Assembly (NCBI GenBank): GCA_900752435.1
Contig: CAADVD010000027.1
Span: 1 to 52,407, forward strand
Origin: Oscillospiraceae bacterium
GTDB lineage: Bacteria; Bacillota; Clostridia; Oscillospirales; Ruminococcaceae
DNA: 52,407 bases
Direction: 5' to 3'
Each line of letters begins with the position of its first letter. The stretch's first letter is position 1. The translations under genes and the position numbers were made by a program. Shown here in pieces: positions 13,838-21,996 of this stretch. The notes beneath the pieces are model-generated. The model was not told the origin of the DNA. It worked only from the letters and a program-made list of their open reading frames with translations, and did not search any database.

Positions 13838-14773
13838 TTATTCCACCGCATTTCCGGCAAAATTCAAACTGGTGTCAAACGCAACGCCGCACCCGTCATC
13901 CAACTGTGCCGCCGTCTTCACCAGCACCGGCGCAACCGCTTCTTTCGCTTCCTCAAACAGCGTCAGCACCGATTTGTGCGACCGCATGGAGGGGTTTTGC
14001 ACATGATGCCAGCAGTTTCCGTTGAGATTGGCGGTGTCCATCTTGACTTGCTTGGGCTTGACATGGCCGGTGACGTCGCGGGTGATGGGGAGCAGGTGGC
14101 CGAGCACATCGCTGGCCGTGCGCACAATGCCCGTCTTGTCATACAGCAAACGGCTGGTGTTGTACATTTCGTCAAAGCATTTCATGACACTGCGCACTTC
14201 AAATTCCGCACCGTACACTTCCCGCAGCAATTCCGTATACAGCTTGGCGATGATGTTTTTGGAGCGGCAGTCAATGGCAAAGTGTTCTTTCACAGCAAAC
14301 GTCGTCACGGGTTCTTTTTTGAACAGCTCATACAAAATGGCGTCCAGTTCCGCTTCAATCTTTACATGGACGCTGGTTTCGGTGCGCTCCGGATGGCGGC
14401 GGCAAATGCTGTCCACCAGAAAATATACATATGGATGAACTGTTTTGTCCAGATAATAATGGCAGATGAAGCCCAGAAAGTAGGTGCACAACACTTCGTA
14501 TTCTTCCGTTTCCGATTGCTTGGACGCGGTGTAGCGCTTCATAAAATCCAGCGTTTCCTTGATTTTTTCGCGGTGCATTTGTCCGCCATAGGACGGCAGG
14601 GAGCTTTTGATGGATAAGCCCTTTCCCAGCGCCTTGCGGAAAAAGAGCAAATCCGGACCCTGTACGGCAAAATTGAATACCGCACGGTGCGCTTCCAGCA
14701 TCCGTTGTAAATCCTGCGGCAGCAGTTCCAAAACTTTTTCACCAAATAAATAGTGGGTGGTTAAATCGGGCAT
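13838..14773 (-). CDS. Zinc-dependent phospholipase C-like protein
   Basis: 311 residues from the ATG at 14773 (GAGG upstream; a longer frame from 14875 spans the promoter). The N-terminal HYLFGEKVLELL, VFNFAVQGPDLLFF and GFICHYYLDKTVHPYVY segments carry the conserved His and Asp residues of the Zn_dep_PLPC family (bacterial alpha-toxin fold). No signal peptide is visible, unlike secreted phospholipases C, so it is probably intracellular; its substrate is unknown. Confidence 0.82.
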   Translation of the reverse strand: MPDLTTHYLFGEKVLELLPQDLQRMLEAHRAVFNFAVQGPDLLFFRKALGKGLSIKSSLPSYGGQMHREKIKETLDFMKRYTASKQSETEEYEVLCTYFLGFICHYYLDKTVHPYVYFLVDSICRRHPERTETSVHVKIEAELDAILYELFKKEPVTTFAVKEHFAIDCRSKNIIAKLYTELLREVYGAEFEVRSVMKCFDEMYNTSRLLYDKTGIVRTASDVLGHLLPITRDVTGHVKPKQVKMDTANLNGNCWHHVQNPSMRSHKSVLTLFEEAKEAVAPVLVKTAAQLDDGCGVAFDTSLNFAGNAVE

Positions 14774-14842
14774 ATGAACAACCTCACAATCCAATGATTT
14801 GAACGGGAAATCGTCCCGTGTTTCACTTGGGAAAACAAATTC

Positions 14843-14878
14843 AGTATAGCACAAACTATTTGTGGATTCCCACAAATA
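14843..14878 (-). promoter_or_regulatory. Promoter with 22-bp palindrome for the phospholipase-like gene
   Basis: On the minus strand TGC plus TATACT (-10 at 14848-14843). A perfect inverted repeat, TATTTGTGG (14857-14865) and CCACAAATA (14870-14878), occupies the spacer and -35 region, a likely operator. Confidence 0.6.
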
Positions 14879-14966
14879 ATGTGAAATTTTTTGAACTTTA
14901 CATAGATTTTACCGCATCGCGATGAAGAAATTATAAATATTCTGCAATTGTGTATGCAAAGTGTGT

Positions 14967-14972
14967 TATGAT
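14967..14972 (+). promoter_or_regulatory. Extended -10 element before the UMF1-type transporter
   Basis: TGTTATGAT with no good -35; 36 bp before the start codon. Confidence 0.45.
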
Positions 14973-15008
14973 GGATAAAATAGAACTTGGAAAAGAGCGT
15001 GAGGTCTG

Positions 15009-16274
15009 ATGAAACAAAAACTAACCCGAGCTGAATGGAGCTGGAGCCTTTACGATGTGGCGAACTCCGCTTTTACGATGATGCTGACAGCCATGATTCC
15101 GCTTTATGTGGCCACGGTTGGACAAACGTTCAACGGCCTCAGCGGCGCGGATACCAGCTCTCATTGGGCGTTTATCCAATCAGCATCTACGCTGGTGGTT
15201 GCTCTCTTAGCGCCGATTTTGGGCGTGCTGGCCGACCGAAAGGGGAAGAAGAAGCTGTTTTTTGTCAGCGCCTTTCTGCTGGGGGTACTGATGTTCTTTG
15301 CCATGGCGTTTGTGGACAACTACTATGTGCTGTTGGGCATCAACGTGGCCGCCGGTATTGGTTATGCCGGTGCGAATGTTTTTTACGATGCTTTTCTGGT
15401 GGATGTCACAAAGGACGAGCGGATGGACTTTATCTCTTCGTTTGGTTTTGCCGTGGGCTACATCGGAAGCTGTATTCCGTTCATCGCCAGCATTTTACTG
15501 TATCTGTTTACGCCGTTTGGGCTGGACGCGATGCGTGCGGTGAAAGTGGGAATGCTCATCAATGCGGTTTGGTGGCTTGTTTTTACCGTGCCAATGCTGC
15601 GCAACGTTCAGCAGAAATATTATACAAATAGTAATAGAAAAGATGCGATTTCCTCAATGTTGAAAAAGCTTTGGGGTACTCTTCAGTCCATCTGCAAAAA
15701 CAAAACCATTGGTCTGTTCCTGCTGGCCTATTTCTTTTACATTGACGGCGTGGATACCATCATTAAGCTGTCCACCAGCTATGGACAATCCGTTGGGCTG
15801 GATACCACGGCCATGATTGTGGCTTTGCTGGTGACACAGCTTGTGGCGTTTCCGGCGGTGTTGTTTTTTGCGCGCGTTTCTCAGCGTGTTTCGACTAAAA
15901 AGGTGCTATTGTTCTGCGTGGCCGTTTACATGGGAATTTGCATCTTCGGTTACTTCATGGCGCATGAGTGGCAGTTTTGGGTGATGGCCGTTGTAGTCGG
16001 TATGGTGCAGGGAACGATTCAGGCGTTGTCCCGCTCCTATTTCGGCAAGCTTGTGCCGAAGGAGAACAACAACGAATACTTTGGCTTTTACAACATTTTT
16101 GGCAAATACGCCACCATCATCGGTCCGCTGCTGATGGGTATTTTTACGGCGCTGACCGGAAATTCGCGCTATGGGGTGCTGAGCATTCTGCTGTTGTTCA
16201 TTGCCGGATTTGTTCTGCTGCTGCGTGTGCCGGATGTTCGATTATCCGATGATGTCCAAAATTCTGAACAGTAG
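15009..16274 (+). CDS. MFS transporter of the UMF1 (ATG22-like) family
   Basis: 421 residues with about 12 hydrophobic segments. The N-terminal EWSWSLYDVANSAF matches the WxxYDxANSAF signature of UMF1 transporters; GVLADRKGKKK is the MFS loop 2-3 motif, and GTIQALSRSYFGKLVPKENNNEYFGFYN is the family's conserved loop. Eukaryotic ATG22 exports amino acids from the vacuole; bacterial substrates are mostly unknown. The ATG follows GTGAGG. Monocistronic. Confidence 0.88.
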   Translation: MKQKLTRAEWSWSLYDVANSAFTMMLTAMIPLYVATVGQTFNGLSGADTSSHWAFIQSASTLVVALLAPILGVLADRKGKKKLFFVSAFLLGVLMFFAMAFVDNYYVLLGINVAAGIGYAGANVFYDAFLVDVTKDERMDFISSFGFAVGYIGSCIPFIASILLYLFTPFGLDAMRAVKVGMLINAVWWLVFTVPMLRNVQQKYYTNSNRKDAISSMLKKLWGTLQSICKNKTIGLFLLAYFFYIDGVDTIIKLSTSYGQSVGLDTTAMIVALLVTQLVAFPAVLFFARVSQRVSTKKVLLFCVAVYMGICIFGYFMAHEWQFWVMAVVVGMVQGTIQALSRSYFGKLVPKENNNEYFGFYNIFGKYATIIGPLLMGIFTALTGNSRYGVLSILLLFIAGFVLLLRVPDVRLSDDVQNSEQ

Positions 16275-16337
16275 GGGCGTCCGTCTGTACGTCCTGTACG
16301 AACTTTTTTTCAATGCTGTGATTTTTGAATGGATTGA

Positions 16338-16366
16338 TTGACTTTTATGGGTTGTTGGTATAAAAT
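16338..16366 (+). promoter_or_regulatory. Promoter of the transketolase operon
   Basis: TTGACT (16338-16343), 17-bp spacer, TAAAAT (16361-16366). Confidence 0.65.
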
Positions 16367-16435
16367 AAAATCTGTGTGAATTGACAAAACCCGTCAGGAA
16401 ACGGCGCGTTTTGATTTCGATAAGGCGGTGTAACC

Positions 16436-17272
16436 ATGGACGTACAACAACTCAAACGAACAGCCTGCAACATCCGAAAGGGTGTCATTGAAGGCACTTT
16501 CCATGCCAAAGCAGGCCATCCGGGCGGCTCACTTTCCTCAGCGGAGATTTTTGCGTATCTGTATTTTGAGGAAATGAACATCGACCCGGCCAATCCCCAA
16601 AAAGACGATCGGGATCGCTTTGTCCTCAGCAAAGGACACGTTGCGCCGGCTTATTATGCCGCGTTGGCTCATCGCGGCTTTTTTCCGGTGGAGGAGCTGA
16701 AAACCCTCCGTCACATCGGTTCCCGTTTGCAGGGGCATCCGGATATGAAGCATACGCCGGGTGTGGATATGTCCAGTGGTTCGCTCGGTCAGGGCATTTC
16801 CGCCGCATGCGGTATGGCCAAGGCGGCGAAGCTCCAAAACAAGGATTACCGTGTATACACCCTGCTCGGTGACGGTGAAATCCAAGAGGGTCAGGTTTGG
16901 GAAGCGGCCATGTTTGCCGCGCATAACCAGCTTGATAACCTTGTTGTGATTGTGGACAACAACGATTTGCAGATTGACGGCTCCATTGCCGATGTCATGT
17001 CTCCATATCCAATTGATGAAAAATTTGCTTCCTTTGGTTTTGAGGTCGTGAACGTTGACGCGCATGACTTTGAAGCGCTCAAGGCGGCATTCGACCATGC
17101 CCGCGCCACCAAAGGCAAACCGACCGCCCTCATTGCCAAGAGCATCAAGGGCAAGGATGTTTCCTTTATGGAAAACAACGTCGGCTGGCACGGCAAAGCG
17201 CCGAATCAGGAAGAATACGAAACCGCGATGGCGGAGCTGAACACGATTCTGGCACAATTGGAGGACAAATAA
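16436..17272 (+). CDS. Transketolase, N-terminal (TPP-binding) subunit
   Basis: 278 residues corresponding to the first half of transketolase. AGHPGGSLSSAEI, SKGHVAPAYYAAL, SLGQGIS and the TPP/Mg motif GDGEIQEGQVWEAA ending in DNNDLQIDG are all present. Together with the next gene it forms an alpha2beta2-type split enzyme that transfers two-carbon ketol units between sugar phosphates in the non-oxidative pentose phosphate pathway. The stop is one base from the next start codon. Clostridia commonly carry transketolase as two genes. Confidence 0.95.
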   Translation: MDVQQLKRTACNIRKGVIEGTFHAKAGHPGGSLSSAEIFAYLYFEEMNIDPANPQKDDRDRFVLSKGHVAPAYYAALAHRGFFPVEELKTLRHIGSRLQGHPDMKHTPGVDMSSGSLGQGISAACGMAKAAKLQNKDYRVYTLLGDGEIQEGQVWEAAMFAAHNQLDNLVVIVDNNDLQIDGSIADVMSPYPIDEKFASFGFEVVNVDAHDFEALKAAFDHARATKGKPTALIAKSIKGKDVSFMENNVGWHGKAPNQEEYETAMAELNTILAQLEDK

Positions 17273-17273
17273 C

Positions 17274-18215
17274 ATGGCTGATGTGAAAAAAATTGCAACC
17301 AGAGAGAGCTATGGCAACGCTCTGGTGGAATGTTTTGCAGATTTCCCGAATTTGGTTGTGCTCGACGCGGATTTGGCGGCGGCAACCAAAACCGGTATTT
17401 TTAAAAAGGCGCATCCGGAACGCCACATTGACTGCGGCATTGCGGAAAGCAACATGATTGGCATTGCGGCCGGTATGGCGGCGGCAGGAATGATTCCGTT
17501 TGCCAGCTCCTTTGCGATGTTTGCGGCTGGCCGTGCGTTTGAGCAGGTGCGCAATTCCGTGGGGTATCCACATTTGAACGTGAAGATTGGCGCGACTCAT
17601 GCCGGTATTTCCGTTGGTGAAGACGGTGCAACGCACCAGTGCAACGAGGACATTGCCTTGATGCGTACCATTCCGGGAATGGTGGTCATCAACCCGGCGG
17701 ACGATGTGGAAGCGCGCGCCGCAGTTCGCGCCGCCATTGAATATGTGGGTCCGGTTTACCTGCGCTTTGGGCGGTTGGCGGTGCCGGTGATCAACGATAC
17801 GCCGGACTACCATTTTGAAATCGGCAAGGGCGTGACGCTCCGTGACGGGGACGATTTGACCATCGTTGCGACCGGTTTGACCGTTTGTGAAGCACTCAAC
17901 GCCGCAGAAACGCTGGCGCAGGACGGGATTTCCGCGCGCGTCATCAACATCCATACCATCAAGCCGATTGACGCGGAGCTTTTGCAGAAGGCGGCCGCAG
18001 AAACCGGCAAAATCGTTACGGTGGAAGAGCATTCCATCATTGGCGGTTTGGGCGATGCGGTGCTGGAAGCCATCCGTGAAAATCCGGTACCGGTTTACAA
18101 AATCGGCGTCAACGACGAATTCGGTTATTCCGGTCCGGCGCTCAAGCTGTTGGAGGAATTTGGATTAACCGCGCCGAGCATTGTGGAAAAAGCAAAAGCG
18201 GTTTTGGGCAAATAG
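17274..18215 (+). CDS. Transketolase, C-terminal (pyrimidine-binding) subunit
   Basis: 313 residues covering the Pyr domain and the C-terminal transketolase domain. CGIAESNMIGIAAGMAAAG contains the glutamate that activates the thiamine ring; THAGISVGEDGATHQCNEDI and the C-terminal VEEHSIIGGLGDAV are typical. Its start follows the stop of the partner by one base, and the ribosome binding site GAGGACAAA lies within the partner's last codons, so equal synthesis by coupling is likely. Confidence 0.95.
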   Translation: MADVKKIATRESYGNALVECFADFPNLVVLDADLAAATKTGIFKKAHPERHIDCGIAESNMIGIAAGMAAAGMIPFASSFAMFAAGRAFEQVRNSVGYPHLNVKIGATHAGISVGEDGATHQCNEDIALMRTIPGMVVINPADDVEARAAVRAAIEYVGPVYLRFGRLAVPVINDTPDYHFEIGKGVTLRDGDDLTIVATGLTVCEALNAAETLAQDGISARVINIHTIKPIDAELLQKAAAETGKIVTVEEHSIIGGLGDAVLEAIRENPVPVYKIGVNDEFGYSGPALKLLEEFGLTAPSIVEKAKAVLGK

Positions 18216-18227
18216 AATCCATGCAGA

Positions 18228-18257
18228 AAAAGCGAGATGGGGAGTCATCTCGCTTTT
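18228..18257 (+). terminator. Terminator of the transketolase operon
   Basis: Perfect 12-bp arms AAAAGCGAGATG and CATCTCGCTTTT; the T-run is part of the stem, so strength is uncertain. Confidence 0.7.
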
Positions 18258-18270
18258 GCAGTTGCGGCAT

Positions 18271-18299
18271 TTGACAAAGACACGAAAATTCGCTATAAT
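18271..18299 (+). promoter_or_regulatory. Promoter of rnpB
   Basis: TTGACA (18271-18276), 17-bp spacer, TATAAT (18294-18299): full consensus, as usual for a stable RNA. Confidence 0.9.
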
Positions 18300-18306
18300 A
18301 GACAAT

Positions 18307-18759
18307 GTGAGTAAGCTGTGTAGTCGCGCAGGCATTCCCTGCGAGGAAAGTCCGAGCATCACAGGACAGGATAGCTGTTAACCACAGCCGGAGGCGACTC
18401 TAGGGCAAGTGCAACAGAAAGAAACCGCAGGAGAAAGCGGGCATCAAAAAAATGCCGCTTTCTCATTTCAAATATGGCAAGCCATATTTGCGCCGTGGGT
18501 GCGGCGATGAGAGATTGGGCGTTGTTTGATGCCTGTTTTCTCCTGTAAGGATGGAAAGGCGAGGTAAGAGCTCACCAGCGCACAGGAGACTGTGCGGCTA
18601 TGTAAACCCTATCCGATGCAACACCGACTAAGATGGATTCGCTGGTCCGGCGGTCTTGACGGGTGGCAGGGGAAGTGAAATTCCCCGAGCATGCAGCGGC
18701 GACGCCATGCAAAGATAGATGACTACACCAGACAGAACTCGGCTTATAGGCTTAGTCAC
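18307..18759 (+). ncRNA. rnpB: RNase P RNA (type A), with an enlarged P12 region
   Basis: The catalytic RNA that removes 5' leaders from pre-tRNAs. Conserved blocks are all present in order: GAGGAAAGTCCGAGC (CR I), CACAGGACAGGATAG, AGTGCAACAGAAAGAAACCGC region (CR II), GGTAAGAGCTCACCAGC (P10/11), GGCTATGTAAACCC, and ACAGAACTCGGCTTA (CR V). P1 pairs GTGAGTAAGC (18307-18316) with GCTTAGTCAC (18750-18759) with one mismatch. At about 453 nt it is larger than typical type A RNAs because of an insertion at 18428-18545 that forms a long stem with nested hairpins. Ends are placed from P1 and may be off by a few bases. Confidence 0.95.
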
Positions 18760-18782
18760 GATAAGTATCAATTCAGAAGATG

Positions 18783-18817
18783 AAACGCCTCCGCTTGCAC
18801 AGCGGAGGCGTTTGCTT
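18783..18817 (+). terminator. Terminator of rnpB
   Basis: Perfect 13-bp arms (18783-18795 and 18801-18813), then GCTTTT. It also lies at the end of the converging minus-strand gene. Confidence 0.85.
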
Positions 18818-19441
18818 TTACTTATTCAGCACACTTAAAAATTCTTTCATATAGGGCAGTTCTTCCACCCAAGCGCAGAACACATGCCATTCGTCGAGCT
18901 TATGGTAGCGTCTTGCGAAGTACATGCTGAGCACATTCTCATAATTGAACGTGCAGGTGCGCATTTGGTTGTAGCTGGACGGCAAAAACTGAATGATGTC
19001 GTACCAAAGCTGTTTGTCTTTGTTTTCCAGATAGCGCAGACGAAGCGATTCCAGATAGGCAATGACCTGATCCATCTGCGTTAATGTTTCTTCATCCATG
19101 CGGTCACAGCTAAAGTCCGCGCGCTCAAACGGCTTGCTGGCAATTTTATGCATAGTGCTGGTTGAGTTGGCGACAGTGCCCACTTTGTAGGTATCGTACT
19201 CCTTCCACCAGTACAGCGGTGCGGTGATGTCCACCGATACAAAAATTTGCCGGATGAATTTGCGGTGATCCGTTCCTGCCTGAACTAGGCGTTTGGCCAG
19301 TCCCAGATCGTTTTCACCGAAGACAAAGTTTCCGTTTTCATCGTAGGCGCTGTCCATTCGGTTCCAACTGTTCAACGGATTGCGCGCGCCGCGCATGGCG
19401 TTTTCAAAATTCATCACTTGGGTTCGTTCAAGCTTGAGCAT
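18818..19441 (-). CDS. Conserved hypothetical protein, possibly distantly related to ThyX
   Basis: 207 residues, soluble. The most conserved-looking stretch is DHRKFIRQIFVSVDITAPLY followed by WWKEYDTYKVGTVANSTSTMHK. The order of an aromatic-rich R/H motif and a later Tyr/Arg-rich C-terminus faintly recalls flavin-dependent thymidylate synthase (ThyX), but the ThyX signature RHRxxSxNxxSxR is absent, so I do not assign that activity. I recall similar proteins in other Firmicutes as uncharacterised. The ATG at 19441 is preceded by GAGGAG. Its promoter overlaps a large palindrome (19469-19511). Confidence 0.7.
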   Translation of the reverse strand: MLKLERTQVMNFENAMRGARNPLNSWNRMDSAYDENGNFVFGENDLGLAKRLVQAGTDHRKFIRQIFVSVDITAPLYWWKEYDTYKVGTVANSTSTMHKIASKPFERADFSCDRMDEETLTQMDQVIAYLESLRLRYLENKDKQLWYDIIQFLPSSYNQMRTCTFNYENVLSMYFARRYHKLDEWHVFCAWVEELPYMKEFLSVLNK

Positions 19442-19468
19442 GGTGATCTCCTCTGTTTGGCGTCATTT

Positions 19469-19534
19469 TATAATAGACCTGTTCGGCAACTTGTCGAACA
19501 GGTCTATTATAACCGATTCCAGAAAAAAAGGCAA
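19469..19534 (-). promoter_or_regulatory. Promoter overlapped by a perfect 17-bp inverted repeat
   Basis: Minus strand TTGCCT (19534-19529), 17-bp spacer, TATAAT (19511-19506). The -10 begins an inverted repeat with perfect 17-bp arms (19469-19485 and 19495-19511) around a 9-nt centre. There is no T-run, so it is more likely an operator, or a 5'-end RNA hairpin, than a terminator. Confidence 0.7.
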
Positions 19535-19544
19535 CGGCAAGATG

Positions 19545-19943
19545 TTAGGTTTTGCGTTCAAATACATGGCTGCATTTTGGACAAGTCACGCGCAGTTTTC
19601 CGCGGCCGCGCGGCAGACGGAGGGTTTGCTTGCAGTTGGGGCAGTGAATGTATTTGTGCGTTTTGCTGTCCTGAAGGCGCGCCCATTTTTTCTTGACCGC
19701 GCTGGAAAAGTTACCCCACCAGATGACAAAGCGTTCGTTTTCCAGTTGGCGCTGCGCCACGTTTTTGGACAGCATCCGAAACAGACACAAAAGCAGGGGA
19801 ATGTATGTGAGCAGACGGAGCCACGCCAGCGAATGCGGCACAAAGCTAAGCAGCAGGGACAGCAGCAGCCATACCCCCAGCAGGCCGAAGCCAAGTTGAT
19901 CCGAACCATTTCTTCCGCGCATAAAATTTCGCAGCCAATTCAT
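19545..19943 (-). CDS. Two-TM membrane protein with a C-terminal zinc ribbon
   Basis: 132 residues. Two hydrophobic helices (about 16-34 and 40-58) are followed by a basic segment and a zinc ribbon CPNC-x(18)-CPKC (about 100-125) ending in FERKT. The ribbon should lie in the cytoplasm. Function is unknown; similar proteins exist in Clostridia to my recollection. The ATG at 19943 is preceded by GGGAG. Confidence 0.8.
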   Translation of the reverse strand: MNWLRNFMRGRNGSDQLGFGLLGVWLLLSLLLSFVPHSLAWLRLLTYIPLLLCLFRMLSKNVAQRQLENERFVIWWGNFSSAVKKKWARLQDSKTHKYIHCPNCKQTLRLPRGRGKLRVTCPKCSHVFERKT

Positions 19944-20132
19944 TTTAATCTCCCATTTCCAAAATTAATCTTGTATTATACTAACACCGGGATATAAAAA
20001 GCGAGTGACCAAAAAGCAAAAAAATTGTAACTTTCCGCATGACGCCGGTTGAATCAAAAGGGTTTGTCGGCAAAAAGGAAAAACTTTACTTTGTTTGATC
20101 AATTTTTGTACAGGTTGCCGGAGCAATCGCAA

Positions 20133-20161
20133 TTGAAAAAATCCGCGAACCATAGTATAAT
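20133..20161 (+). promoter_or_regulatory. Promoter of the PF06541-like gene
   Basis: TTGAAA (20133-20138), 17-bp spacer, TATAAT (20156-20161). The remaining divergent intergenic sequence (19944-20226) shows no other structure that I recognise. Confidence 0.75.
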
Positions 20162-20226
20162 AAAAGAAAAAGAGTTTGCCATTCATTTCTCTGCTTGTCG
20201 GCAGCTATACTGGGAAGGAGGGACGT

Positions 20227-20820
20227 ATGTTCGGGATCCATTTGCTGAATACGGATTTGTATGATTTGATTCACTGGTTTTTTCTCTACAGCTTTTTGGG
20301 CTGGGTGATTGAATGCATTGTGATTTCTATGGAAAACCGGCATTTTACCAATCGCGGCTTTTTGCATGGGCCGTTTTGCATCGTTTACGGATTTGGTGCG
20401 CTGATTTTTTATTTTTTGCTTCGACCGTTTGCCAGGAATTATATGCTGCTTTTCTTGGGCGGCATGGTGATTGCTTCCGTTTTGGAACTGTTTACGGCTA
20501 AGCTGATGATCCGGCTGTTTGGCGCATTTTGGTGGGATTACAGCAAAAAGCCCTTCAACTACAAGGGCATCCTTTGTCTGGAAAGCTCTCTTGCGTGGGG
20601 AGCGCTGACGGTGTGCTTGTTTGCGTTTATTCACCGTGCAGTGGCAAATACCGTAACGGCGTATCCGCATCCTTTCGGCAAGGCGGCCGCCGTTGTGCTG
20701 GTTCTCTACCTCGTGGTTGATTTCGGGATCAGCCTTTATCAAACGGTCAAATACGGTGAAGACGCGCTGCCGGAAAACGCGTTGACCGCCGAGGATATCC
20801 ATTCAAACGAACTGTCGTGA
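20227..20820 (+). CDS. Putative ABC-transporter-like membrane protein (CmpB/PF06541 type)
   Basis: 197 residues from the ATG at 20227 (GGAGG five bases ahead); an in-frame ATG at 20176 has no such site. WFFLYSFLGWVIECIVISMENRHFTNRGFLHGPFCIVYGFGA is the family hallmark, with GLxGxxxE-type membrane segments; about five TM helices. A transport role is an old annotation without known substrate. Followed after 23 bp by an HD-domain gene, so likely one operon. Confidence 0.85.
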   Translation: MFGIHLLNTDLYDLIHWFFLYSFLGWVIECIVISMENRHFTNRGFLHGPFCIVYGFGALIFYFLLRPFARNYMLLFLGGMVIASVLELFTAKLMIRLFGAFWWDYSKKPFNYKGILCLESSLAWGALTVCLFAFIHRAVANTVTAYPHPFGKAAAVVLVLYLVVDFGISLYQTVKYGEDALPENALTAEDIHSNELS

Positions 20821-20843
20821 TGTTGTAAAAAGGAGCGTTTTCG

Positions 20844-21377
20844 TTGATTCTGAGAGAATTTCGTCACCTGCTTCGCATTCATAAGGGTCAAATCATTTCG
20901 GACAGCGAGTACATCGATTGTGTCCGGGACATCTTGGAACATGACACGTTTTTAGAAATGCAAAAGTATATCCATCATGGCCGCACCAACTGTCTGCGGC
21001 ACTGTGTGCACGTTTCCTATTGCAGTTATCTGCTGGCTCGCCGCTGGGGGCTGGATTACCGCAGCGCGGCACGCGCCGGATTGATCCACGACTTATTCTT
21101 ATACGACTGGCATACGCACGCCAAGGAAACCAATGAGCACTTCCACGGCTTTCGGCATCCGCGCAAAGCGCTGATCAACGCCAATCGTGTGTTTGATCTC
21201 AATCCCTGCGAACAGGACGCCATCCTATGCCACATGTGGCCGCTGACCATCAAGCCGCCGCGATATAAGGTGGGCTTTATCATTTGTTTGATGGACAAGT
21301 ACTGCGGCAGTATGGAAACGTTCCGTTCTACGAGGAATATGGTTCCATGGCTGAAAAAAGTCATACAGACAGTTTAA
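20844..21377 (+). CDS. HD-domain phosphohydrolase
   Basis: 177 residues from a TTG start preceded by AAAGGAG at eight bases. RHCVHVSYCSYLLARRWGL supplies the first His residues, ARAGLIHDLFLYDWH the HD pair, and HGFRHPRKALINA and LCHMWPL later metal-ligand histidines; this is the HD fold of metal-dependent phosphohydrolases. The substrate is unknown. Probably co-transcribed with the preceding membrane protein. Confidence 0.85.
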   Translation: MILREFRHLLRIHKGQIISDSEYIDCVRDILEHDTFLEMQKYIHHGRTNCLRHCVHVSYCSYLLARRWGLDYRSAARAGLIHDLFLYDWHTHAKETNEHFHGFRHPRKALINANRVFDLNPCEQDAILCHMWPLTIKPPRYKVGFIICLMDKYCGSMETFRSTRNMVPWLKKVIQTV

Positions 21378-21389
21378 AAAGAGACAGCG

Positions 21390-21427
21390 AAGGGAGACGC
21401 CCCTGTTAAGGGAGGTTGTCTCCCTTT
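21390..21427 (+). terminator. Terminator after the HD gene
   Basis: AAGGGAGAC (21390-21398) pairs with GTCTCCCTT (21418-21426), with an inner CCC/GGG pair, then TTGCTTG. Confidence 0.7.
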
Positions 21428-21516
21428 GCTTGTGTAATTACGGTTTCAATATGGGAGTAAATTTTGCTGAAAAACGCTTGCAAATTAAAAAAGTTAAAAA
21501 TATTTCACTTATCCTC

Positions 21517-21575
21517 TTGACTTCTTGCTGAAAAAGTGATATATTTATAACACAACAAGTTACAAATATATCACT
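21517..21575 (+). promoter_or_regulatory. Promoter with large inverted repeat for the TM-XRE-DUF6440 operon
   Basis: TTGACT (21517-21522), 17-bp spacer, TATATT (21540-21545). AGTGATATATTT (21535-21546) and AAATATATCACT (21564-21575) are perfect 12-bp inverted arms; the first covers the -10. A third half-site with one mismatch lies upstream of the -35 (about 21498-21509). The XRE protein encoded downstream is the obvious candidate binder. Confidence 0.75.
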
Positions 21576-21589
21576 CGGAGGAACAAAAT

Positions 21590-21994
21590 ATGAAATCAAA
21601 GGTTACGTTAAAAGAACTGGTTGGAACAAAAATCATTTATGCAATCTTGCTGGTCGGCTATTACTGGATGTGGGCAAGACAGGACTGGCATGATTATTAT
21701 ACGACGATTCAAACTGTAGTGGTCGTGTTTACCGTGCTCTTTTTGCTCATGCAGGCAGACCGCATTCGCAAGTACAGCAAGGAAACAAAAGATGAGTTGG
21801 CAATCCAAAACCTGCGGCGTGCAGATTCGCTTTGCTTCAAACTTATGATTGCAATTTGCATCCTCATTGCATTTGCGGGTGCGATTGGTTTTTGGAGCAT
21901 CCGGATGAGCGGTTACGCACTGGTTGGCCTGATCTTGGTATTGACCATCGTTCGTTTTGCTGCATTCTGCATTATGGATAGTAAAGGGATTTGA
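21590..21994 (+). CDS. Four-TM membrane protein in an XRE operon
   Basis: 134 residues with hydrophobic segments at about 14-30, 38-55, 84-102 and 107-127. No catalytic motif seen. The arrangement (small membrane protein followed by a YozG-like XRE gene) parallels DUF2975/XRE pairs, such as the one at 45 kb, but the sequence is not clearly the same family. The ATG follows GGAGG. Its stop codon is two bases before the XRE start, so they are coupled. Function unknown. Confidence 0.8.
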   Translation: MKSKVTLKELVGTKIIYAILLVGYYWMWARQDWHDYYTTIQTVVVVFTVLFLLMQADRIRKYSKETKDELAIQNLRRADSLCFKLMIAICILIAFAGAIGFWSIRMSGYALVGLILVLTIVRFAAFCIMDSKGI

Positions 21995-21996
21995 CT

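Noticed and set aside
19469..19511. LexA/DinR box in the large palindrome
   Set aside because: The Gram-positive box is CGAAC-N4-GTTCG; here the halves are in the opposite order with a 9-bp gap.
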